A stretch of 64,000 nucleotides of DNA from Blastopirellula sp. J2-11 (lineage in GTDB: Bacteria; Planctomycetota; Planctomycetia; Pirellulales; Pirellulaceae). Of this stretch, positions 1 to 7,952 are shown piece by piece (position 1 is the stretch's first letter; every line of letters starts with the position of its first letter). The notes under the pieces were generated by a model. The model was given only the letters and a program-made list of their open reading frames with translations. It was not told where the DNA came from and ran no database searches. The stretch lies in NCBI RefSeq assembly GCF_024584705.1, contig NZ_CP097384.1, positions 806,001 to 870,000 of the forward strand, read 5' to 3'. Both the position numbers and the translations under genes were made by a program.

Positions 1-879
1 GAAGACAAGCAGTCCGAGGAACGCGCCGGAGACGATCAAGGCCGGCGGCCGTGACAACAACTGCTGGACGAACTCAAGCGGCAAGTTGGTCTTTTGGCTA
101 CTACGCGTGACCAGCAAACCAGCCGCCAGCGAAATCAAAAACGCAGGCACTTGGCTGACCAGTCCGTCGCCGATCGTCAGCTTCGTATAAACTTCGGCCG
201 CTTCGGCCAGGCTCATGCCGGCTTGGAGGCCGATGATGAATCCGCCGACGATATTGATTAACGTAATGATGATGCCGGCGATCGCGTCGCCGCGCACAAA
301 CTTACTGGCGCCGTCCATCGCCCCAAAAAAGTCGGCCTGCTGCGTGATCTCGCTGCGGCGTGCTTGGGCTTCGTGTTCGTCAATGATCCCGGCGTTCAAG
401 TCGGCGTCGATCGCCATCTGGCGACCAGGCATGCCGTCCAAGGCGAACCGGGCGGCGACTTCACTGATACGCGTAGCGCCTTTGGTAATCACCATGAACT
501 GAATCACGATGATGATAATAAAGATAATGATGCCGACTGCTATTTTATCGCCCGCGACAAATTCGCCGAAGCTTTCGATCACGCCGCCGGCCGCGTCCAT
601 CCCATCTTCGGCCGCTTTGGTCAAAATCAAACGGGTCGTCGCGACGTTCAACACCAAGCGGGCGAGCGTCGTCGCTAACAGCAGCGATGGAAAGACGTTG
701 AACTCCAGCGGCGTCTGCACATAGATCGTCGTCAGCAGAATGATCACGCCGGCCGTGATATTGGCCGTTAGCAACAAGTTCATGAGCCAATTCGGCAGCG
801 GCACCAAAATCACCAGCACGCTGGCGATAATGCCGACCGGCAAAATCAGATCTCGAATTCGTTCCAAAGCTGGCAGCAC
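1..879 (-). CDS. flhA: Flagellar export gate protein FlhA (N-terminal part, cut by window edge)
   Basis: FlhA is the export-gate component of the flagellar type III secretion apparatus in the inner membrane. The 293 visible codons cover the N-terminal membrane domain. They show a first hydrophobic helix, then a second helix with the family's Leu-Leu-Thr-Ala-Asn-Ile-like motif, and the highly conserved segment around TRLILTKAAEDGMDAAG. Further on come GRQMAIDADLNAG and the FFGAMDGASKFVRGDAIAG motif, which is diagnostic of FlhA. No in-frame ATG lies ahead of the first conserved helix. The GTG at 877-879 gives the expected N-terminus (VLPALERIRDLI), with an in-frame stop just upstream at 889-891. 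No good Shine-Dalgarno is visible. The cytoplasmic C-terminal domain lies outside the window. Confidence 0.93.
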   Translation of the reverse strand, partial: MLPALERIRDLILPVGIIASVLVILVPLPNWLMNLLLTANITAGVIILLTTIYVQTPLEFNVFPSLLLATTLARLVLNVATTRLILTKAAEDGMDAAGGVIESFGEFVAGDKIAVGIIIFIIIIVIQFMVITKGATRISEVAARFALDGMPGRQMAIDADLNAGIIDEHEAQARRSEITQQADFFGAMDGASKFVRGDAIAGIIITLINIVGGFIIGLQAGMSLAEAAEVYTKLTIGDGLVSQVPAFLISLAAGLLVTRSSQKTNLPLEFVQQLLSRPPALIVSGAFLGLLVF

Positions 880-1146
880 GTCAATCAGTCAGTCAGTAAA
901 AGGACAAAGGGAGCGCCGCGGAGCGGGACTCCGCGTGAAGTGGGGCGAAAACTACTGAAATCGGAAGTTCGAGTCCAGGCCGATCAAGCGAGCAAAGTCG
1001 TTGACGCTGCTATGTTTATCGTGTCAATGGCGACTTGCTCGGGAAATTGCCCTGGTCGGTCAGAAATGCCCCCAGCGCGAAAGCAGAAATTTCGGCTAGG
1101 ATAGATGGTTTCCGACTCGCTTCCGCTTGCTGCTTAGGACTGACCG
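880..1146. other. Divergent intergenic region between flhA and the sulfotransferase gene
   Basis: This 267-bp gap separates two divergent genes and must hold both promoters. It contains a short CAGT tandem (886-897) directly upstream of flhA and an AGGA Shine-Dalgarno at 1136-1139 for the rightward gene. I see no convincing -35/-10 pair and no coding sequence. Confidence 0.4.
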
Positions 1147-2325
1147 TTGACCGATCCCGCCGCGAAACCGCCCCGCAAACAGAAGGCGAACGCCTATCCT
1201 TGGTATAGCCCGCGCATTTGGCATGGGATGCGATTTCGTCCCTGGATGCGGTTGCTAGCGAGACATCGTTTCGCATTGCATCCGCTGCGCATCGGCATGG
1301 CGGTGCTGGTGACGCCGTTCACCATGTTCAACAGTCTGGCCTACCGCGCGCAGCTAGCACTGTACGGCAAGAAAATCGCCGCAGCGACTCCCCATACGCC
1401 GATGGTCTTTATCGTCGGGCACTGGCGCAGCGGAACGACCTTCCTCCATGAGTTGATGTCGCTGGACGAAGCTTATACGTCGCCAACCACCATGCAGTGC
1501 TTTGGCCCCTGCGAGTTTCTGTTGATGGGAGACTTCGTCAGTCGCTGGTTCAATTTCATCATGCCCAGCACGCGACCGATGGACAACATGAAGGTCGGTT
1601 GGAGCAAGCCGCAGGAAGATGAGTTTGCGTTGCTCTCTCTGGGAGCGCCTTCTCCTTACTACCGCATGGCGTTTCCCGACCATCCCGCCGAAGGGACCGA
1701 GTTCTTAGATATGGAAGGAATCGACGAGGCCGATCTCGCCAAGTGGCGTGAAACGCTCGATCTGTTCGTCCGTATGATCACCGTCCAACGCGACAAGCCG
1801 ATCATCCTGAAATCGCCGACGCATACCGGCCGGATCGGTCTCTTGGCGGAGATGTATCCCGACGCCAAGTTCATTCATATTGCCCGCAATCCGCTGGAAG
1901 TCTTTGCCTCGACCGAGCGACTGTGGCAAACGATGGACGAAATTCAGGCGTTCCAACATCCGAAAAACCCCCAGTATCGCCAGTACATCTTTGATTGCTT
2001 CGATCGGATGTATGGAGGCTATTTTCGCGATGTCCACAAACTGGGCGCCGATCGCCTGGTTGAAACGCGGTACGAAGATATCGTGGCCGATCCGGTGGGC
2101 GAACTAGAAAAGATCTACGTCGCCCTCGGGCTGGGAGACTTCGAGCAGGTTCGCCCACAAATGGAAGCAGCGACCGCCGAGAGTCGCTCGTTCCAGCGCA
2201 ACAAGCACCAGATGGAAGACGATCTGGCCGCCGAAATCTATCGCCGTTGGAGTCAATACTTCGAGCGCTACGGCTATGCGGCGGATGGAACGTTGGGGGA
2301 AGAAAAGCCGAAAGCGGAAAGCTGA
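1147..2325 (+). CDS. Sulfotransferase family protein
   Basis: A 392-residue PAPS-dependent sulfotransferase-like protein that would transfer sulfate from PAPS to an unknown acceptor. The 5'-phosphosulfate loop is GHWRSGTT at residues 91-98. The 3'-phosphate region is seen in LKSPTHTGR (221-229) and IARNPLEVF (245-253). A hydrophobic stretch at about residues 50-65 may be a membrane-associated helix. The start is TTG at 1147, 7 nt after AGGA; the next in-frame ATG (about residue 28) has no clear ribosome site and still keeps the catalytic motifs. The gene stands alone between divergent flhA and a pair of hairpins. Its acceptor (polysaccharide, lipid or protein) cannot be told from sequence. 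Confidence 0.85.
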   Translation: MTDPAAKPPRKQKANAYPWYSPRIWHGMRFRPWMRLLARHRFALHPLRIGMAVLVTPFTMFNSLAYRAQLALYGKKIAAATPHTPMVFIVGHWRSGTTFLHELMSLDEAYTSPTTMQCFGPCEFLLMGDFVSRWFNFIMPSTRPMDNMKVGWSKPQEDEFALLSLGAPSPYYRMAFPDHPAEGTEFLDMEGIDEADLAKWRETLDLFVRMITVQRDKPIILKSPTHTGRIGLLAEMYPDAKFIHIARNPLEVFASTERLWQTMDEIQAFQHPKNPQYRQYIFDCFDRMYGGYFRDVHKLGADRLVETRYEDIVADPVGELEKIYVALGLGDFEQVRPQMEAATAESRSFQRNKHQMEDDLAAEIYRRWSQYFERYGYAADGTLGEEKPKAES

Positions 2326-2349
2326 AAGCGGAGGTGATAGGGTTAGCCG

Positions 2350-2383
2350 CGATAGCTCTGCTATCGGGGCCGACGAAGTCGGC
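2350..2383. repeat. Twin short palindromes after the sulfotransferase gene
   Basis: Two perfect hairpins lie back to back: CGATAGC-TCT-GCTATCG (2350-2366) and GCCGAC-GAA-GTCGGC (2369-2383). They begin 24 nt after the sulfotransferase stop codon. Neither is followed by a T run, so they are not a classical intrinsic terminator. They may protect the 3' end of the mRNA or belong to a dispersed intergenic repeat family. Confidence 0.45.
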
Positions 2384-2507
2384 AAGAAGCATCATGCCGA
2401 GGTCGGTCTTCAACCGGCGATCGTGCTATCGTTTGATGTAGTAGCGGCAACACGAACTGCTTGCCTGGCGCCAATGCTTCTTGCAGCTAACCTGGTGCAA
2501 GTGACGC

Positions 2508-2553
2508 CCAAGAAAAAACCGAAGCCGATGGACCGGAGAAATCCATCGGCTTC
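2508..2553 (-). terminator. Intrinsic terminator of the secreted Pro/Ser-rich protein gene
   Basis: A perfect 12-bp stem, GAAGCCGATGGA (2521-2532) with TCCATCGGCTTC (2542-2553), encloses a 9-nt loop. Read on the minus strand it is followed by GGTTTTTTCTTGG. It lies 30 nt after the stop codon of the gene ending at 2583. Confidence 0.85.
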
Positions 2554-2582
2554 GCCCTCCTGGGAATTGGGGAAATGTCGCG

Positions 2583-3302
2583 TTACGGCAGCATGTATCG
2601 GAAGAAATTGCGTACCGGCTGGTTGTCGACGTAAACCTTGGGCTGGCCGTACAAGCCTTGGCCGACGCTGAAATCGGCGGGGATGCCGGCAACCGGCAAG
2701 ATCGGACGGTAGGTCGTATTGAATCGAACCGGCGGCGGAGTCACGACGGTCGGACCGGTAATCACCGGCGACTGCGTCGTGATAATCGGTGCAGGCGCCG
2801 AGTAGCTCGCCGGTGCAACCGATGGAGCCGGCGAATAGCAAACGGCCGGGCGAACGCCGGGATTGGTCGGAACCGGCGCTGAATAGGTGGTTGTCGACGG
2901 CGCTGGTGCGGCGTAGCTGGTCGACGGAGCTTGCGTCACCACGCGCGGCGGCACGTAGTTGGGCGGAGCCTGTTGGTTTTGCGGAACCGGCGCCAGGGAA
3001 GGAGCATAGTCGGCCGCGTTGCCGTTACTGGAAGACGACTGCGACTCGCTGGCGTAGAACATCGTTCGCTGCACTTCGCTGGGGGCCGAGTTGGAGGTTT
3101 GCAGCGGTCCTTGCTCGTACCACGGAGCGGCGGTCGAACCGAGCGAAGTGCCGACCGGCTTGGCCGTCACAATATTCTGCGAGATCGGCTGTACGTATTG
3201 CGGAGAGACCTGATGAAAACGATCGGGCCGCGGCGATTGAGCGGCGGCGATCGCCGGGATCGTGATAGCGGCGGAAAGTGCAAGCAGTATCGAGCGTCGC
3301 AT
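2583..3302 (-). CDS. Secreted Pro/Ser/Thr-rich protein of unknown function
   Basis: A 239-residue protein with a clear Sec signal peptide: MRRS, a hydrophobic core, then AIAAAQ with likely cleavage after Ala-Ala-Ala near residue 20. The mature part is rich in Pro, Ser, Ala, Thr and Gln and has loosely repeated YSAP/SYAAPAP/TTYSAP units at about residues 130-180. This is typical of an extended, cell-surface or periplasmic low-complexity region. A short C-terminal segment (FSVGQGLYGQPKVYVDN, then a final RNFFRYMLP) looks more ordered. The ATG at 3302 is preceded by GGAG at proper spacing; upstream codons in frame are not signal-like. Function unknown; it stands alone and ends at a strong terminator. 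Confidence 0.75.
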   Translation of the reverse strand: MRRSILLALSAAITIPAIAAAQSPRPDRFHQVSPQYVQPISQNIVTAKPVGTSLGSTAAPWYEQGPLQTSNSAPSEVQRTMFYASESQSSSSNGNAADYAPSLAPVPQNQQAPPNYVPPRVVTQAPSTSYAAPAPSTTTYSAPVPTNPGVRPAVCYSPAPSVAPASYSAPAPIITTQSPVITGPTVVTPPPVRFNTTYRPILPVAGIPADFSVGQGLYGQPKVYVDNQPVRNFFRYMLP

Positions 3303-3550
3303 TTTGGTTCTCCGTGGCGAAGGCCTTTTCGTTTTTACACGTCGACAGTGACATAGTGCAACGTTCATGCCGACGGGCAAGCAATTCGTGTTGCTTTCTA
3401 CAGACGCGTACAAAATCATCAAATAGGGCAATCGCCGATAAAGGCAACGACCTCTTGATGTTGGCCTCGCTATCGCACCGAGCTAGCGATCCGCGAAAAA
3501 AAATTATCACGCATAAAGTTGGTCACTTGTAACGATGGTGACGCGCGTAA

Positions 3551-5167
3551 CTATTTCAATTCTGGTCGTCTGCCGAGGAAAAAAACGACCGCGATGAGCG
3601 CTGCGACGCCAACCGCATGGCAAACCCAAACCGACGCGCCCAGCGCAACCGGCAGAGTTCCACAAACGATGCTAGCTGTGCCGACGGTCAGCGCATAAGG
3701 CATTTGCGTATTCACGTGGGCGATATGATTGCACCCGCACGATTGCGACGACAAGATCGTCGTGTCAGATAGCGGCGAGCAGTGATCGCCAAAGATGGCG
3801 CCGGCGAGCACGGTGCCGACAACTGCTGAGAGCAGCGGTGAAGTTTCGAGGGTCAGTCCGTCGCCTGTCATCAGTCCGTAAGTTAACTCAATCGCCAGCG
3901 GCATGATGATCGCCATCGTTCCCCAACTTGTACCGGTCGAGAAGGCCATCGCTGCGGACAATGCAAACGTCACTGTCGGCAATAACCAGAGCGGGATCGA
4001 GCCGCGGGTGAGTTCCGCGAGATAGGCGCCTGTTCCCAGTCCAGGTACGTCCGGCTCGCTGCTGGTGGTTGTCGCCAATGCGCCGGAGAACCACAAGATC
4101 GCCAGCGCCGGCGTCATCGCCCAAGCGCCTTGGAGCATTCCCCACCCCAGAGATTGTAGCGGGATGATTCGCTGCGGGAGAATCATGATCAATGCGACAA
4201 GAATGCCGGACAATGCGCCGAACACGAGCGCGTCGTACGGCGACGCATTCCCGAAAATGTTGATCAGCGTCGGTTCCAAAGGAGGAGTCTCGGCGTTGAC
4301 CGCCTGCAAGCCGGAGGCGTAGAGCCAATAGGCGACGACGCCAACCGTGGTGATGATCGGCAGCGCGGCGTTGAGCCAATGGCTGGTGACGTCTGCATCA
4401 TTGGTGGGAGCGTCGAACAAGGGATCTCGTTCCGCTTTGTCATCCAGGCATTTGCGTTCGGCGGATAGCATCGGACCAAAGTCACGTTCCAAGCCTGCGA
4501 TCAAGAACACGAAGAAGAGCGCCCAGATCGGATAGAAGCGATAAGGCATGCTCGCCAGAAAGAGTTCAATCCCTTCCATTTGCACCGCTTGCGGTAGGCT
4601 ATCGACGCCGCTTGCGATGTATTGGATTTCAACCGCTACCCAGGTGGAAACGAGAGCCATGCCCGCGACCGGGGCCGCTGTCGAATCGATCAAATAAGCG
4701 AGCTTTTCGCGCGAGATCTTCAGACGATCGGCCAAGGGACGCGTTGTTCCGCCCAGCAGCAGCATGTTGGCGTAGTCGTCAAAAAAGATCGCCAAGCCGA
4801 GCAGAGAGATTAAGACTTGTCCGCGGCGTCGCGAACTCGCCCAAGGCAAAACGCGTTCGACAAGTCCTCGCATCCCGCCAGAAACGGTGATCAAGCCGAC
4901 CATCGCCCCCATCGCCAGCGTAAAGCAAAACGCTTTTAGTTTGTCGAAGTTTTTGTGGACGAATTCCGGCGTTTTAAAGTCATAGAGATTGGCCAGCAGG
5001 TAATCCACAAAAAACGTTTGCAGTGCGGCCAGCGGTTGGCCGTGATTGTAGATCAATGCTCCGAAAGCGACGCCAATCAGCAGCGATAAGAGAATACGCC
5101 GCGTTGTCAGCGCCAGCACAATGGCCGTCAAAGGGGGAAGTAAGCTGAGCCAACCGTATTGTTCCAT
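3551..5167 (-). CDS. NhaC-family Na+/H+ antiporter
   Basis: A 538-residue inner-membrane protein with about 11-13 hydrophobic helices. Family signatures are GMALVSTWVAVEIQYI, the STGTSWGT motif, and the GDHCSPLSDTTILSS motif that marks NhaC-type transporters. It probably exchanges Na+ (or a related cation or organic substrate) for protons. The start ATG (5167-5165) overlaps the TGA of the upstream kinase gene in a TGATG junction, so the two are translationally coupled. This suggests, by context only, that the kinase and the transporter act in the same response. The substrate is not certain, since NhaC-like proteins include malate/lactate antiporters. Confidence 0.88.
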   Translation of the reverse strand: MEQYGWLSLLPPLTAIVLALTTRRILLSLLIGVAFGALIYNHGQPLAALQTFFVDYLLANLYDFKTPEFVHKNFDKLKAFCFTLAMGAMVGLITVSGGMRGLVERVLPWASSRRRGQVLISLLGLAIFFDDYANMLLLGGTTRPLADRLKISREKLAYLIDSTAAPVAGMALVSTWVAVEIQYIASGVDSLPQAVQMEGIELFLASMPYRFYPIWALFFVFLIAGLERDFGPMLSAERKCLDDKAERDPLFDAPTNDADVTSHWLNAALPIITTVGVVAYWLYASGLQAVNAETPPLEPTLINIFGNASPYDALVFGALSGILVALIMILPQRIIPLQSLGWGMLQGAWAMTPALAILWFSGALATTTSSEPDVPGLGTGAYLAELTRGSIPLWLLPTVTFALSAAMAFSTGTSWGTMAIIMPLAIELTYGLMTGDGLTLETSPLLSAVVGTVLAGAIFGDHCSPLSDTTILSSQSCGCNHIAHVNTQMPYALTVGTASIVCGTLPVALGASVWVCHAVGVAALIAVVFFLGRRPELK

Positions 5168-6006
5168 CAATCCGCTTTCGCATGGCTTTCGGCCGACAGA
5201 TTCCAGGGGATTTGCAGGCAGAGCTGCGCCCCATGTTTGTCGTAATTTTGGAAGGTAACCGTGCCATGATGGGATTGGGCGATCGTCCAGCATTTGGTCA
5301 GGCCAAAGCCAAGACCGCGGCCTGCTTCACGTCCCGAATAAAAGGGATCAAACGCCTGACTACGAACTTCGGCTGGGGCGCCGGGTCCGGTGTCCGCAAT
5401 CGAGATTGCGCAATGATCTTGTTGGGCCGTGACGCTGACGATGATTTCGCCGTCGGCGCCGACCGCTTCCAGACTGTTCTGAATCGCCGCCGCGACCGCC
5501 GCCGAAATCTGCACGCGATCGGCGATCAGCGTGAGCGACGCCGGGCCGTGAAAGCAAAGGGAAGTCGACTGCAACTGGGCGACGTCGGCCAGCGAATTCA
5601 CCACTTCGTTGACCGCCGTGATCACGTCAAACGGGGCGCGCTGCGGAGCCGCAGGTCGTGCAAAGAGCATGAGATCGGCGATCATCGCGTGCCCGCGCAT
5701 CGCTTGAGCGTAGATCGTCGCTAGCTGTCGACGTCGCTCGGGGTCGGCTTCGTGCAGCAGTAGCGATTGGGCCCGGCTGGCGATGTTGGCCAGCGGGTTG
5801 TTGATTTCGTGACTAGCGCCGTAAGCAAGCTGTTTGACGGCGGTCAATTTGGCGTCGCGAAACAGCGTCGACAAGGCGGGCGTTAGTGTGGCGCTGTTTT
5901 GCAGTTGCTGCGTCACTTGTTCGCGCAGCTGCGGCGATAGCTCCGCTAAGACGGCGTCGAGCAAACGGCCGACCAACGGATCGTCATCGCAGGCGGATTG
6001 CAGCAT
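5167..6006 (-). CDS. Soluble sensor histidine kinase
   Basis: A 279-residue kinase with no membrane segment and no recognisable sensor domain. HisKA dimerisation helices carry the H-box HEINNPLANI with phospho-acceptor His66. The HATPase_c domain has the N-box QNSLEA (Asn177), DTGPG (205-209) and GRGLGFGL (229-236). The roughly 60 residues before the H-box are helical and could be an input or adaptor region. The start ATG has no obvious Shine-Dalgarno. It lies 31 nt downstream of a strong terminator that ends the response-regulator unit, so expression may depend on read-through or on a promoter close to the hairpin. It is coupled to the NhaC gene by a 1-nt stop/start overlap. Its cognate regulator may be the HTH-REC protein just upstream. 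Confidence 0.87.
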   Translation of the reverse strand: MLQSACDDDPLVGRLLDAVLAELSPQLREQVTQQLQNSATLTPALSTLFRDAKLTAVKQLAYGASHEINNPLANIASRAQSLLLHEADPERRRQLATIYAQAMRGHAMIADLMLFARPAAPQRAPFDVITAVNEVVNSLADVAQLQSTSLCFHGPASLTLIADRVQISAAVAAAIQNSLEAVGADGEIIVSVTAQQDHCAISIADTGPGAPAEVRSQAFDPFYSGREAGRGLGFGLTKCWTIAQSHHGTVTFQNYDKHGAQLCLQIPWNLSAESHAKAD

Positions 6007-6027
6007 CGTGCGGCCAACATCGTCGTA

Positions 6028-6069
6028 TTAGCAAAAACGCGTATGCCGAGTCAGACTCGGCATACGCGT
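6028..6069 (-). terminator. Intrinsic terminator between response regulator and kinase genes
   Basis: A perfect 16-bp inverted repeat with a one-base centre occupies 6037-6069 (arms begin ACGCGTATGCCGAGTC). On the minus strand the stem runs directly into a short T run (TTTTTGC). It lies 51 nt after the response-regulator stop and 31 nt before the kinase start. Confidence 0.85.
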
Positions 6070-6119
6070 GAAGAATTTGGTGATCGGCCCGTGCAAAGCG
6101 TTCGCTTGGCACTGCGGCG

Positions 6120-6701
6120 CTACATCGAAGTCACCGATTCCAGATCCAGCATGCCGCATGCGCGGTCGAGCAAAGCTTCGACCGAGAACGGCTTTTGGAT
6201 GAAATCATTGGCGCCGGCTTCTTTGAGGTCCGCGACCTTGTCTTGTTCGACCATCCCGCTGATACAGAGGATTTTGACATCCTCCATCGTGCGGTCTCCC
6301 CGAACTCGCTGGCAAACTTCTTTGCCGTTGATATCGGGAAGCATAATGTCGAGAACGACAATGTCAGGATGGAACTCTTTGACCAGCATTCCGGCGTCAA
6401 ACCCGTTGTTGGCGGTTTTGATGTCGAAACGACCGTCCCGTTCAAAAGCGTCAACCATCAATTCGACCAGATCTTGGTCGTCATCGACGATCAGTACTTT
6501 CCGTTTACCGCTTTCCAACGCATCGGTTGGAATGCCATTTTCTCGCATAAAACTGAAAAGTTGATCTCGCGGGATACGGCGAAAACGACTGCCGGGAACG
6601 CGGAATCCTTTCAATTGGCCCGAATCAAAGCATCGAATGATGGTTTGTTGGCTGACTTTGCAAATTTTGGCTGCTTCGCCAGTCGTAAAAACAGTCTTCA
6701 T
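6120..6701 (-). CDS. Response regulator with N-terminal helix-turn-helix and C-terminal receiver
   Basis: A 193-residue protein with the reverse of the usual order. Residues 1-58 form an excisionase/MerR-like DNA-binding module (TTGEAAKICKVSQQTI, then RVPGSRFRRIPRDQL). Residues 68-185 form a receiver domain with acidic pocket DDD (73-75), phospho-acceptor Asp118 in VVLDIMLPD, Ser148 and Lys170 in IQKPF. The ATG at 6701 is chosen because the conserved HTH starts right there and a GGGAGAGGG ribosome site precedes it. A longer reading to 6887 adds non-conserved sequence. It is followed by a strong terminator, then the kinase and NhaC genes on the same strand. It probably binds DNA, with phosphorylation tuning the activity; targets unknown. 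Confidence 0.85.
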   Translation of the reverse strand: MKTVFTTGEAAKICKVSQQTIIRCFDSGQLKGFRVPGSRFRRIPRDQLFSFMRENGIPTDALESGKRKVLIVDDDQDLVELMVDAFERDGRFDIKTANNGFDAGMLVKEFHPDIVVLDIMLPDINGKEVCQRVRGDRTMEDVKILCISGMVEQDKVADLKEAGANDFIQKPFSVEALLDRACGMLDLESVTSM

Positions 6702-7324
6702 CAGATAACACCCTCTCCCTAGCCACAGCCGGTACGGGACCGAAGAGACTTCCCGCCCAGTGTGTATGAGCTTGTGATGCAGCTCCTTCGTCCGTGTAAA
6801 TCGAGCTGAAAGCTCGCTGATCGCTTTGTTTTTTGAAAGATGTGTAATTGCCACACCCTTCAGGTTTCGTTTATTTCCGCTGACCATCCGGTTGTACCGA
6901 AATTACCGAATTTGCCAACTGACGGAATTATATCGTTCAAAAGGGGCGCGTCAAGATTGATCTTTGAATCGCAAGCTGTTGTCTTTTAAGGACTTGCGAA
7001 ACGAGTTCAGAATACGTCGCAAAGAAACTTCGCCCCGCTGCTCGTCCGACGACCAGCAATGACAGCGCTAGCACGTATCCGTCTAGAGTACCGTTTTGAA
7101 GTCATAAATCCTGTCGTCCGCGTAGGTTTCGTCGATCAGGCGGTTCGGGCGAGAGACAGCCGATGACGCGGGAAAAGCAGGCATGGCAAGCACCGCAACT
7201 CGCACGGCGATACAAAATCAAAAGCGAGCAAAGAATCTCGATATTCACGCAAAGCGAAGCAGATTTGATTGACCTTCAAATGGCATATATTGACAATAAA
7301 TGTTGGCAAGACGAGAGAGGTTTC
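6702..7324. other. Long intergenic region upstream of the regulator and the toxin-antitoxin locus
   Basis: Over 600 bp separate the divergent response-regulator and antitoxin genes. The part from 6900 to 7160 shows no coding potential in either strand. A perfect TTGACA hexamer occurs at 7290-7295, but no good -10 box follows at 16-18 bp, so I do not call a promoter. Reading the antitoxin frame upstream to 7163 gives sequence without family similarity. Confidence 0.4.
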
Positions 7325-7591
7325 ATGATGGCAAACACTCTAAATCTATCTTTGACCGATGAACTGCGAGCGTTCATCGATGAAAACTGTGGCGACGGCA
7401 CGCTCTATGCCACTCCGAGCGAATTTGTTCGCGATTTGTTGCGAGAGCGGAAGTCGCAAATGGACGCGGCGAGAGTCCGCGATGCGATTCAAGCTGGGCT
7501 GAGCGACGCGAAAGCGGGACGAGTCAAGCCTGCTCGTAAAGCGATCAAGAAGTTGGCGAAGAAATACGGTATTTCCGACACGGAGCCATAG
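7325..7591 (+). CDS. ParD-like antitoxin of a type II toxin-antitoxin pair
   Basis: An 88-residue protein starting at a double ATG (7325 or 7328) behind a GAGAGAGG ribosome site. The N-terminus MANTLNLSLTDELRAFID, followed by TPSEFVRDLLRERK, is the ribbon-helix-helix DNA-binding fold of ParD/CopG antitoxins. The C-terminal half is Lys/Arg-rich and helical (SDAKAGRVKPARKAIKKLAKK), as expected for the toxin-wrapping tail. It would bind its own operator and neutralise the toxin encoded next. The toxin reading frame starts 1 nt after its stop, at GTG 7593. The antitoxin looks intact while the toxin gene is frameshifted. Confidence 0.82.
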   Translation: MMANTLNLSLTDELRAFIDENCGDGTLYATPSEFVRDLLRERKSQMDAARVRDAIQAGLSDAKAGRVKPARKAIKKLAKKYGISDTEP

Positions 7592-7592
7592 T

Positions 7593-7912
7593 GTGGCGGA
7601 GTTCCGGATTCTTCTAACCGACAAGGCGGAAGCCGACATCGATACCGTCTTGAGTTGGTTTCAGGATCAACAGGCAATAGTCGCTGGCTTCATCAATTAC
7701 AGGGCAAGCTTGGTACGTTAGAAGCATATCCGGATCGATGCGTGTTGGCCGAGGAAACAATCGATTGGAACGTTGAAATCCGTGAACTGCTGTTCGGCGT
7801 TCGCCGCAACAAATACCGAATTTTCTTCCAGATTGAACACGAACAGGTTACGATCTTGCGAATTTGGCACAGTTCTCGGGATATGCCGAGTCGTGACGAA
7901 CTCCTTGAGTGA
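7593..7912 (+). pseudogene. Frameshifted ParE/RelE-family toxin gene
   Basis: The N-terminal part is read from GTG 7593 (VAEFRILLTDKAEADIDTVL, then SWFQDQQA) and stops at TAG 7719-7721. The rest of the toxin continues in a different frame from about 7677 to TGA at 7910-7912: RWLHQLQGKLGTLEAYPDRC, EIRELLFGVRRNKYRIFFQI, then VTILRIWHSSRD. Joined, the two parts give a normal length of about 105 residues for a ParE/RelE ribosome- or gyrase-directed toxin. The shift equals loss of one base near 7672-7682. No slippery heptamer or stimulatory structure is visible there, so programmed frameshifting is unlikely. A TTG-initiated product from 7655 would lack the first helix and strand. Sequencing error remains possible. 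Confidence 0.72.
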
Positions 7913-7952
7913 GCAAGTAGCCAAGGATTCAATGGGGATCTCCCAATAAGCT

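Noticed and set aside
7290-7312. Sigma-70 promoter of the antitoxin gene
   Set aside because: TTGACA is perfect but no -10 hexamer follows at the right distance, and an alternative pairing with TATATT has an 11-bp spacer.
7660-7690. Programmed ribosomal frameshift in the toxin gene
   Set aside because: No slippery heptamer of the X-XXY-YYZ type and no stimulatory hairpin or internal Shine-Dalgarno is visible in the overlap.
7655-7912. Complete small toxin starting at TTG 7655
   Set aside because: It lacks the N-terminal helix and strand of the ParE/RelE fold, which are present just upstream in another frame starting at GTG 7593, so a frameshifted gene explains it better.
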